A stretch of 8,326 bases of DNA from Halanaerobiaceae bacterium (GTDB lineage Bacteria; Bacillota_F; Halanaerobiia; Halanaerobiales; CSSED10-376): positions 1 through 8,326 of the forward strand of contig PWOK01000221.1 in NCBI GenBank assembly GCA_003557445.1. The letters run 5' to 3'. Shown one piece after another: positions 1 to 6,382 of the stretch (position 1 is the first letter of the stretch; each line of letters begins with the position of its first letter). The translations under genes were made by a program, and so were the position numbers. The notes beneath the pieces are model-generated. The model saw nothing but the letters and a program-made list of their open reading frames with translations, was not told the DNA's origin and ran no database searches.

Positions 1-164
1 CCGAGAAAAGCAAAAAAGAACAATTAAATCTTTTTAATCCTGATAAAAAAATAATTAATGAAATAAAAAACAAAGATATTGCTTCAATGACTCCTATAGA
101 AGCAATGAATTTTTTGTTTGATCTTCAACAAAAAATAAAAAAGAAAGGTGAAAAATATGGCTGA
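1..164 (+). CDS. mutS: DNA mismatch repair protein MutS, C-terminal end (partial)
   Basis: Only the last 53 codons are present. The first complete codon begins at base 3 and the TGA stop is at 162-164. The tail reads as a MutS C-terminus: a lysine-rich stretch, the pentapeptide QLNLF (bases 21-35), then a short helix containing MTPIEAMNFLFDLQ, which matches the usual 'LTPLEALNLLYELQ' ending of MutS proteins. MutS recognises mispairs and recruits MutL. QLNLF fits the beta-sliding-clamp binding consensus QL(S/D)LF found near the end of MutS. The stop lies 8 bp inside mutL, so the two are probably translationally coupled. The ATPase and mismatch-binding domains are upstream of the window. The assignment rests on this short tail plus the adjacent mutL; I am confident because both agree. 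Confidence 0.9.
   Translation, partial: EKSKKEQLNLFNPDKKIINEIKNKDIASMTPIEAMNFLFDLQQKIKKKGEKYG
144..150 (+). promoter_or_regulatory. Shine-Dalgarno sequence deciding the mutL start
   Basis: AAAGGTG lies 6 bases before the ATG at 157. A GTG in the same frame at 148 would extend the protein by three residues, but that GTG is part of this Shine-Dalgarno sequence, so ATG 157 is the better start. The site sits inside the mutS coding end. Confidence 0.75.
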
Positions 165-1953
165 TATTATAAAACAACTTCCTTCTGATGTTGCTGACCA
201 AATTTCTGCAGGTGAAGTTATAGAAAGACCTGCATCTGTTGTCAAAGAACTTGTAGAAAATTCTATAGATGCAGATAGTGATAAAATATTGATTGAAGTT
301 GAAAATGGGGGAAAAGATTTAATTAGAGTTAAAGATAATGGTTCTGGAATCAAAAAAGAAGAAATAGAACTTGCTTTTTCCCGTTATGCCACCAGTAAAA
401 TTAACAATATAGATGATTTATATTCTTTAAAAACCCTTGGTTTTAGAGGAGAAGCTCTGGCAAGTATTGCCTCTGTTTCCGAGGTGGAGGTTATAACTAA
501 ATATAAAAGTCAAATTAAAGCCAGCAAATTACAAATAAAAGGAAGCAAGATTATTAACAAATCAACTGCTGCTGGTTCTCAGGGAACTGATATAAGAGTT
601 AAAAATTTGTTTTTTAATACTCCTGCCAGATATAAATACATGAAAACTACAGGTACAGAATTTGGACATATCAGTCAGGTTGTTTCCAATGAAGCACTTG
701 CATATCCTGAAATTTCTTTTATATTAAAACATAATCAAAACAAAGTGCTTCAGACTCCTGGTTCAGGTGAACTTAAGGATAGTATACTTGCGATTTATGG
801 TAAAGAACTTTATGAAAAAATAATACCTGTAGAATTTGAAGATAGATTTATTTGTGTTAAGGGATATATTGCCAGACCGGATTTTAACCGTTCATCCAGA
901 ATTTATGAAAAATTCTTTGTAAACAAAAGAACAGTCAATAATCTGACACTGAGTCATGGGGTTGAAGAAGGTTATCGCGGATTATTACCTTCTGGTAAAT
1001 ATCCAGTAGTATTTTTAAATATAGAATTAAATCAGATTTTAGTGGATGTTAATGTCCATCCTGCCAAAAAAGAAATTAAGTTTAGTAGAAATAATATAAT
1101 TAAAGATGTAATACAAAAAGGAATTAAGGATAAATTAAAAACAATGGATGGTTCTACTAAAATTAAAATAGATCAAAGAAAAAGCTTCAAAAAAGAAAAA
1201 CCTAATTCCCGACAACAAAAATTAAATGATTATTTTAACAAAAAAAGTGATATAAACAAAAGTATTTCAAAGAATGAATATAAAAATGATTATTATAATA
1301 TAAAAAAAACAGATAATAAATATAAACAAAAAGTAAATAATAAAAAAGATTTGATTAAAGAAAAAATAGAGAATAATTATAAGACAGAAAAAATACTGGG
1401 ACAGGTTGATAATACATATATAGTTGTTGAAGGCGATGGAATATATATAGTTGATCAACATGCTGCCCATGAAAGAATATTATATGAAAAATATTATAAT
1501 AAATATAATAAGAATAAAGTTAAATCACAACCTCTTTTAACACCGGTTAACTTAGAACTTACCTTAAATGAAATTGAAATTGTTAATAAATATAAAAATG
1601 AAATAAAAAAACTGGGATTTTTACTGGAATCCTTTGGTGGAAATAGTCTTATAATTAGAGAAGTACCTACCATTATAAAAAACAGATCTGATAAAAATGT
1701 TCTTCGTGATATTATTGATAATCTTATAGAAAAAGGTCAAACTTTAAAATCTGCTCAATTAATTGAAAGAACTATAACCTATATGGCCTGTAGAAGTGCA
1801 GTAAAAGCCGGTCAATCTCTTGACCATATTGAACAGGAAAATTTAATACAAAATTTATTTGAAACCAGTAATCCTTTTCGCTGTCCACATAATCGCCCTG
1901 CAATTATCCATCTGGATCAAAAACAACTGGAAAGAGGTTTTCAGAGAACATGA
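157..1953 (+). CDS. mutL: DNA mismatch repair endonuclease MutL
   Basis: The 598-residue MutL couples MutS mismatch recognition to strand nicking. The N-terminal GHKL ATPase (about 1-330) shows E31 and N35 in ELVENSIDA, DNGSG at 60-64, ATSK at 78-81, GFRGEAL at 95-101 and TPARYKYMK at 155-163. A Lys/Asn-rich linker, apparently unstructured, spans about 330-410. The C-terminal dimerisation/endonuclease domain has the metal motif DQHA(X)2E(X)4E (D433, H435, E439, E444), ACRSAVKAG at 544-552, CPHNRP at 576-581 and a terminal FQR. This is the nicking class found where MutH is absent. QPLLTP at 458-463 fits the MutL beta-clamp motif QxLLxP. The length is normal for the family. It overlaps mutS by 8 bp and miaA by 4 bp. 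ATG 157 is preferred over an in-frame GTG at 148, which falls within the ribosome binding site. Confidence 0.97.
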   Translation: MADIIKQLPSDVADQISAGEVIERPASVVKELVENSIDADSDKILIEVENGGKDLIRVKDNGSGIKKEEIELAFSRYATSKINNIDDLYSLKTLGFRGEALASIASVSEVEVITKYKSQIKASKLQIKGSKIINKSTAAGSQGTDIRVKNLFFNTPARYKYMKTTGTEFGHISQVVSNEALAYPEISFILKHNQNKVLQTPGSGELKDSILAIYGKELYEKIIPVEFEDRFICVKGYIARPDFNRSSRIYEKFFVNKRTVNNLTLSHGVEEGYRGLLPSGKYPVVFLNIELNQILVDVNVHPAKKEIKFSRNNIIKDVIQKGIKDKLKTMDGSTKIKIDQRKSFKKEKPNSRQQKLNDYFNKKSDINKSISKNEYKNDYYNIKKTDNKYKQKVNNKKDLIKEKIENNYKTEKILGQVDNTYIVVEGDGIYIVDQHAAHERILYEKYYNKYNKNKVKSQPLLTPVNLELTLNEIEIVNKYKNEIKKLGFLLESFGGNSLIIREVPTIIKNRSDKNVLRDIIDNLIEKGQTLKSAQLIERTITYMACRSAVKAGQSLDHIEQENLIQNLFETSNPFRCPHNRPAIIHLDQKQLERGFQRT

Positions 1954-2918
1954 TTAAAAACAAAAAATATCCATTAATCATATTACTTGGTCCAACTGCT
2001 GTTGGAAAAACAAGTTTATCACTTGATATAGCTGAAGAGATTAATGCTGAAATAATATCAGCAGATTCCATGCAAATATATAAAGATATGGATATTGGTA
2101 CTGATAAAATTAAAGAAGAATACAGAAAGATAATTAAACATCATATGATTGATATTATTACTCCTGAAAATCAATTTTCAGTGGCTGATTATCAAAAAAA
2201 AGTGGATAAAATAATACCTAAAATAGTTGGAAGAGGAAAAATCCCTTTAATGGTTGGTGGTACAGGTTTATATATAAATGCCATTGTTGAGGGTTTTACT
2301 CTTCCTCAAATGGAAAAAAATAATGAATTAAGAAAAAAGTTAAAAAGAGAAGCAGAAGTTTATGGAAACAAATATATACATGAAAAACTTAACAGTATTG
2401 ATCCCGATCTGGCACAAAAATTACATCCCAATGATTTAAGAAGAGTAATCAGAGGTATCGAAATTTATGAACAAACTGGTAAAACAAAAACATATTTTGA
2501 AAAAAAACAAGAACAGAGACCACCCAGATATAATTATTTAAAAATTGGTTTAAAACGTTCCCGGCAGTCATTATATGAGAGAATTAACCTAAGGGTAGAA
2601 CAAATGATTAAAAAGGGATTGATTAAAGAAACAAAAATGCTAAGAAAAAAATATGATTTAAGTAAAACAGCATTACAGGCTCTTGGTTATAAAGAAATAA
2701 TAAATTTTCTTGATAATAATTATGATAAAGATGAAGCAATAAGATTAATTAAAAGAAATACAAGACATCTTGCTAAAAAACAATTAACCTGGTTTAAAAG
2801 AGATGAAGATATCAATTGGTTTAATTTATCTGATAATAACAATACAGTTTATAAGGAAATATTAGAATTAATTGAGAGTGAATTAAATTCAAATTTTAAG
2901 GGGAAGGGAGAGCAATAA
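1950..2918 (+). CDS. miaA: tRNA dimethylallyltransferase MiaA
   Basis: MiaA transfers a dimethylallyl group from DMAPP to N6 of A37, next to the anticodon of tRNAs reading codons that begin with U. This is the first step toward ms2i6A and supports reading-frame fidelity. The 322 residues carry a P-loop GPTAVGKTS (14-22), the catalytic-region aspartate in SADSMQIY (D39), HHMID (64-68), FSVADY (76-81), GGTGLY (103-108), RRVIRGIE (164-171), ALQALGYKE (241-249) and the C-terminal TRHLAKKQLTWFKRD block (271-285). The length is slightly above the family's usual 300-315 residues. The start codon overlaps the mutL stop (ATGA). AGAGG about 13 bases upstream is a poorly spaced Shine-Dalgarno, so translation probably depends on ribosomes finishing mutL. 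mutS-mutL-miaA is a common bacterial order, but the hfq gene that often follows miaA is not here. Confidence 0.97.
   Translation: MIKNKKYPLIILLGPTAVGKTSLSLDIAEEINAEIISADSMQIYKDMDIGTDKIKEEYRKIIKHHMIDIITPENQFSVADYQKKVDKIIPKIVGRGKIPLMVGGTGLYINAIVEGFTLPQMEKNNELRKKLKREAEVYGNKYIHEKLNSIDPDLAQKLHPNDLRRVIRGIEIYEQTGKTKTYFEKKQEQRPPRYNYLKIGLKRSRQSLYERINLRVEQMIKKGLIKETKMLRKKYDLSKTALQALGYKEIINFLDNNYDKDEAIRLIKRNTRHLAKKQLTWFKRDEDINWFNLSDNNNTVYKEILELIESELNSNFKGKGEQ
2904..2910 (+). promoter_or_regulatory. Shine-Dalgarno sequence supporting a TTG start
   Basis: AAGGGAG, within a longer purine run at 2899-2911, lies 10 bases before TTG 2921 and inside the end of miaA. It supports initiation at TTG. No ATG lies nearby in frame, and a later start would remove the membrane anchor that begins about ten residues in. 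Confidence 0.65.
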
Positions 2919-2920
2919 TA

Positions 2921-3946
2921 TTGAAAAAATATAACAACAAGAATTTTATAAAAGTAATTAATTTTATAATAATATTAATATTTATTTTAATCGTTAGTTA
3001 TTTTATACCTACTGCTTATCATGTGATTTCACCAGGAATTGCAACTGAACTATCACCAATGATAACTGTTGAAGGCGGTATTAAAAACCATCAGGGTAGT
3101 TTTTTATTAACTGCTGTATCTTCTAAAAGAGCAAATATATGGGATTATGTTTATATAAAATTATATAATCCAGAAGGAATTGAATTAAAATTAATTGATG
3201 AACATCTTCCTCCAGGTGTTGATATACAACAATATATTGAGATTCAGGAGGAATTAATGGAAGAAAGCAAACTTCAATCTCAGGCCCTTGCTTTTGAAAA
3301 AGCAGGTTTTGAATATAAAATGACAGGTGAGGGGGCATTAATTATAGATTTACAGGAGGAAGGAACAGCTTATTCCAAATTAAAAAAAGAAGATATTATT
3401 GTTGCAATAGATGGAGAAGAAGTTCAATTTGCAACTGATGCTGCAGATTTAATCAGAAAAAGGAATATGGGTGATATAGTTGATATAACAGTAAAAAGAG
3501 ATAATGAGAGATTAAAATATTCTCTGGAAACAATTGAACTTGAAGAAAATCCTGATAAACCATCAATTGGTATTTTTATTAAAACTAATAATTTAGAATA
3601 TCATTTTGAAAGAGAGGTCGCTTTTGATACTGATAAAATAGTTGGTCCTTCTGCTGGTATAATGTTTGTTCTTGAAATATTTAACCAGCTAACTCCAGAA
3701 GATATTACTCAGGGCAAAAAAATAGCCGGTACAGGCAGTGTTACGATTGATGGGAATGTTCATATGATAGATGGAGTTAAACAAAAAATAATGGCTGCAG
3801 AAAAGATTAATGCAGATATATTTTTAGTCCCAGCTGGAAATTATGAAGAAGCAAAACAGGTTGCTAAAAATATTCAGGTTATTAAAATTGAAAATATTGA
3901 TCAGTTTTTTGAATATATGAATTCAAACTTTTATTACAGGTCTTAA
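2921..3946 (+). CDS. ylbL: Membrane-anchored PDZ/Lon-type serine protease, YlbL/SepM family
   Basis: The 341-residue protein has an N-terminal transmembrane helix (about 11-30, very Ile/Leu rich), the family's SPGIATELSPMITVEGG-like segment (37-53), a PDZ domain (about 137-195) and a C-terminal Lon (S16) protease domain. GPSAG (242-246) supplies the nucleophile S244, and the DGVKQK segment supplies K287. The 43-residue Ser-Lys spacing equals that of E. coli Lon. There is no AAA+ module, so the protease should be ATP-independent and face outside the membrane. Family members are B. subtilis YlbL, which degrades the division inhibitor YneA after DNA damage, and streptococcal SepM, which trims competence peptide. 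The substrate here is unknown. The start is TTG, 2 bases after the miaA stop, with AAGGGAG upstream. The last 24 bases overlap the opposite-strand tmcAL. Confidence 0.93.
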   Translation: MKKYNNKNFIKVINFIIILIFILIVSYFIPTAYHVISPGIATELSPMITVEGGIKNHQGSFLLTAVSSKRANIWDYVYIKLYNPEGIELKLIDEHLPPGVDIQQYIEIQEELMEESKLQSQALAFEKAGFEYKMTGEGALIIDLQEEGTAYSKLKKEDIIVAIDGEEVQFATDAADLIRKRNMGDIVDITVKRDNERLKYSLETIELEENPDKPSIGIFIKTNNLEYHFEREVAFDTDKIVGPSAGIMFVLEIFNQLTPEDITQGKKIAGTGSVTIDGNVHMIDGVKQKIMAAEKINADIFLVPAGNYEEAKQVAKNIQVIKIENIDQFFEYMNSNFYYRS

Positions 3947-5191
3947 AAAATCCTGTTGTCCATTTCTTTGATTTCGTTGACTATATAGTAATGTATAGAC
4001 ATCTGAAGCCAGAATATCATAACTTAATTGTTTGATTAAAGGATTATTACTTTTACAATTAATTGACTTTAAAAAATCGGCTGGTTGTGTTATAATTGGT
4101 CTGGATGATCGGGAATTTATTCTTGAAAGTATTTTTTCTCCACGGGTATTAAAACCAAGTACTCTTAAATATTTTATTCCTGATGAATCCATTTTTTTAA
4201 GATCGTAATTTTTAAGAGAAAAAAGAATATGGAGCAGATTTCTTTGTATTCTTGTTCTTGTATAGTTTTTAGTTTTTATACTGGATATTAATTTTTCCAG
4301 ATTTCCTGATTTATGGGAAGCAGATATTATTCTATTTTCAAGTCCATTATTTATTTCAGCATATTTTTTTAAATTGTCAGGACTGAGTTGTCGGAGTTTA
4401 CTTAGAATCATATTACCAAGAAACTGTTTTTTTATTGGTATTTTACCTGTGTTAAAATCTGATTCTATTATGTTATAGCAATTATCTGGTATTAAGTTTT
4501 TTATTTCTTTTATTTTATTTTGATAGATTAATTCTCTAATAGCTGTAGCACTGGCCAATTTATGAGTAGCTTTTTTTGAATGATAGTTTTTATGTGTTCT
4601 TTTTATTGTGAATGATTTAACAGGTAAATTTAATTTTAATATTGTTTTTAAATATTCTATTCCTAAAATATTATTGGGTTGAGAAATTGTATTTATTATA
4701 TCTGATTTATTTATTTTGTTAATACCTGAGCTATGATCCAGATAATAAATTAATGCTTTTTCTCGTGCTACAGGAAACGAATCTCCTTTATTTAAGTTTT
4801 CTTTAAGTTTTTTACTATAAGAATTAGGTTCTTTTATTAAAATTTCAGCAATTTGTTTTAATGGTTCAATTTTACCTGTCTCACTACCAAAGACAATTGA
4901 ACTGACAACACCAGTTGCAGCCAGAGTTTTTATAGCACCACTTGCAAAATATTCAGCACTTCGTATACCATAGATTAAAGGTAATTCTATAACCAGGTCA
5001 ACACCATTTTCCAGGGCCATTTTTGTGCGGCTCCATTTATCAGTAACTGCAGGTTGCCCTCTCTGCATAAAATTACCGTTCATAACACAGATAATTCCCT
5101 GGTTTTTATTTAAATTCTTTGAACGGTTAAGATGGTATAAATGACCATTATGAAAAGGGTTATATTCTGTTATAATACCGGTTATTTTCAT
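3923..5191 (-). CDS. tmcAL: tRNA(Met) cytidine acetate ligase TmcAL (YlbM family)
   Basis: TmcAL forms N4-acetylcytidine at C34 of elongator tRNA-Met. It activates acetate with ATP to acetyl-AMP and transfers the acetyl group, which helps stop the tRNA misreading AUA. The 422-residue protein opens with the nucleotidyltransferase-like GIITEYNPFHNGH; the HxGH signature is H14-H17. It continues with MNGNFMQRGQPA (37-48), PNNILGIEYL (172-181), the SATAIR block (204-209) and TRTRIQR (331-337), all typical of the YlbM family and at normal length. It starts at ATG (5191 reading down), preceded by AAAGGAAA at 5205-5198. It is transcribed against its neighbours: convergent with and overlapping the YlbL-type protease gene by 24 bp, and divergent from pta. 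ylbL and ylbM are neighbours in Bacillus too, but in the same direction there. Older annotations call it 'nucleotidyltransferase' or 'UPF0348'. Confidence 0.95.
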   Translation of the reverse strand: MKITGIITEYNPFHNGHLYHLNRSKNLNKNQGIICVMNGNFMQRGQPAVTDKWSRTKMALENGVDLVIELPLIYGIRSAEYFASGAIKTLAATGVVSSIVFGSETGKIEPLKQIAEILIKEPNSYSKKLKENLNKGDSFPVAREKALIYYLDHSSGINKINKSDIINTISQPNNILGIEYLKTILKLNLPVKSFTIKRTHKNYHSKKATHKLASATAIRELIYQNKIKEIKNLIPDNCYNIIESDFNTGKIPIKKQFLGNMILSKLRQLSPDNLKKYAEINNGLENRIISASHKSGNLEKLISSIKTKNYTRTRIQRNLLHILFSLKNYDLKKMDSSGIKYLRVLGFNTRGEKILSRINSRSSRPIITQPADFLKSINCKSNNPLIKQLSYDILASDVYTLLYSQRNQRNGQQDFLRPVIKV

Positions 5192-5343
5192 TGGTTATTT
5201 CCTTTCATAAAAATTAAATATAATTAATAGAAAAAGTATAAAGGAATATTTTTATTTATATAGTATATATATAGTGTACCATTTATTTATATAATAACAA
5301 ACTTAAATCAAATATACAACTGAATACAGGGAGAGGATTTAAT
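5192..5343. promoter_or_regulatory. Divergent intergenic promoter region, tmcAL / pta
   Basis: This 152-bp, almost pure A/T spacer separates two head-to-head genes, so promoters for both should lie here. On the + strand a perfect TATAAT stands at 5290-5295, 48 bases before the pta ATG. No good -35 hexamer is found 16-18 bases upstream of it (that stretch reads ATATAT), so either the -35 is weak or an activator helps. On the - strand TATACT occurs at 5267-5262 and 5240-5235, again without a convincing -35. Shine-Dalgarno sequences are clear at both ends: AGAGGA at 5332-5337 for pta and AAAGGAAA at 5205-5198 for tmcAL. No terminator hairpin is visible. Confidence 0.5.
5251..5293. repeat. Short direct repeats in the divergent promoter region
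   Basis: The 12-mer TTTATTTATATA occurs at 5251-5262 and again at 5282-5293, 31 bp apart, which is close to three helical turns. The second copy runs into the TATAAT at 5290-5295. Between them is a second pair, TATAGTATA (5259-5267) and TATAGTGTA (5270-5278), offset by 11 bp. Same-face spacing suggests possible regulator sites, but sequence this AT-rich produces such repeats by chance. Confidence 0.35.
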
Positions 5344-6339
5344 ATGAAACTAATTAAAAGATTACAAGAAAAAGCAAAAACAATTAATAATAAAATTGTT
5401 TTACCAGAAGGTACTGAACCCAGAATTTTAAAAGCTGCTTCCATAATAAAGAAAGAAAATATAGCAGAAATTATTATTCTTGGTAATGAAAATGAAATTT
5501 CCAGTATTGCGAATAAAGAAAAAATAAATATAGAAAATATGGAAATAATTGATCCAGAAAAATCAACATTAATAAAATCCTTTGCTAATGATTTCTATAA
5601 TTTAAGAAAGCATAAAGGAATAACATTGAAAGAGGCTGAAAATATTATAAAAGATCCTCTTTATTTTGGAACCATGCTTGTACATACCAATAGATGTCAG
5701 GGACTTGTAGCAGGAGCTGTTAATCCTACCGGTCATGTTATAAGGCCTGCTTTTCAAATTATTAGAACATCTGAAAAATTTTCTGTAGCCTCAGGCCTGT
5801 TTGTTATGGATGTACCTGACTGTAAACTGGGACAAAAAGGAACATTCATTTTTGCTGATTGTGCAGTAAATCCTTCACCTGACAGTAAGCAATTGGCTGA
5901 AATCGCGGTATCATCTTCAATAACTGCCAAAAAACTTCTGGGAATAGATCCAGTTGTAGCATTACTTTCCTATTCGACTAAAGGAAGTGCCAGTGGTAAA
6001 TTGGTTGATAAAGTTAGAGAAGCTGTTGATTTTGCTTTAGAAATGCAACCTGACTTATTAATTGATGGAGAATTACAGCTTGATGCAGCAATAGTACCAT
6101 CTGTTGCTCAAAACAAAGCACCTGATAGTAATGTGGCAGGTAAAGCAAATGTTTTAATATTTCCTGATTTACAGGCAGGTAATATAGGTTATAAATTGGT
6201 GGAAAGACTTGCAAATGCTGTTGCTTTAGGCCCTATTTTACAGGGGTTAGCTAAACCTGTTAATGACCTTTCCAGAGGTTGTTCTGTAGAAGATATTGTA
6301 AATGTTGTTGCTATAACCTCAATTCAGGCCAGGGAATAA
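5344..6339 (+). CDS. pta: Phosphate acetyltransferase (phosphotransacetylase)
   Basis: Pta converts acetyl-CoA plus phosphate to acetyl phosphate plus CoA in the cytoplasm, the first step of acetate formation. The 331 residues form a single PTA/PTB catalytic domain, without the long N-terminal regulatory part of the enterobacterial enzyme. Visible blocks are LPEGTEPR (20-27), GAVNPTGHVIRPAFQ (124-138), SYSTKGSASG (209-218), DGELQLDAAIV (241-251), IFPDLQAGNIGYKL (272-285) and the C-terminal NDLSRGCSVEDIV (307-319). R88, R134, R288, S310, R311 and D317 line up, with an offset of one, with R87, R133, R287, S309, R310 and D316 of the Methanosarcina thermophila enzyme, so activity is expected. The start is ATG 5344 with AGAGGA 6 bases upstream. 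ackA follows 43 bases later with no terminator, so the two are co-transcribed. Confidence 0.96.
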   Translation: MKLIKRLQEKAKTINNKIVLPEGTEPRILKAASIIKKENIAEIIILGNENEISSIANKEKINIENMEIIDPEKSTLIKSFANDFYNLRKHKGITLKEAENIIKDPLYFGTMLVHTNRCQGLVAGAVNPTGHVIRPAFQIIRTSEKFSVASGLFVMDVPDCKLGQKGTFIFADCAVNPSPDSKQLAEIAVSSSITAKKLLGIDPVVALLSYSTKGSASGKLVDKVREAVDFALEMQPDLLIDGELQLDAAIVPSVAQNKAPDSNVAGKANVLIFPDLQAGNIGYKLVERLANAVALGPILQGLAKPVNDLSRGCSVEDIVNVVAITSIQARE

Positions 6340-6382
6340 AACTTAAATTAATTAAATGTGAATTATACAGGAGGGTTAACAG

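Noticed and set aside
148..156. GTG at 148 as the mutL start
   Set aside because: The GTG is part of the AAAGGTG ribosome binding site for ATG 157, and MutL proteins normally begin close to the conserved I-x-x-L-P motif, which fits ATG 157.
84..353. Open frame of 89 codons on the - strand over the mutS/mutL junction
   Set aside because: It lies fully antisense to well-supported MutS and MutL coding sequence, has no Shine-Dalgarno and resembles no family. It is a shadow of the AT-rich coding strand.
1267..1470. Very hydrophobic Ile/Tyr/Phe-rich frame on the - strand
   Set aside because: It is the antisense image of the Lys/Asn-rich MutL linker: AAA/AAT runs read backward as Phe/Ile. It is not a real membrane protein.
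1820..1847. Promoter-like TTGACC, 16-bp spacer, TTTAAT inside the 3' end of mutL, ahead of miaA
   Set aside because: Each hexamer matches 5 of 6, but within AT-rich coding sequence this is expected by chance, and miaA is already translationally coupled to mutL by an ATGA overlap.
3936..3956. Possible bidirectional terminator: ACAGG and CCTGT inverted repeat with an 11-base loop at the protease/tmcAL junction
   Set aside because: The stem is only 5 bp, the loop is long, and no U-tract follows directly on either strand, so it does not qualify as an intrinsic terminator.
5192..5343. Riboswitch or small RNA in the divergent spacer
   Set aside because: The spacer is nearly all A/T, has no stable GC stem and no terminator, so no structured RNA can be supported.
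6340..6382. TTAATTAA-like palindrome between pta and ackA as a regulatory element
   Set aside because: It is a short AT-only palindrome in an AT-rich gap with no GC stem. The gap is best explained as a plain intra-operon spacer with the ackA ribosome binding site.
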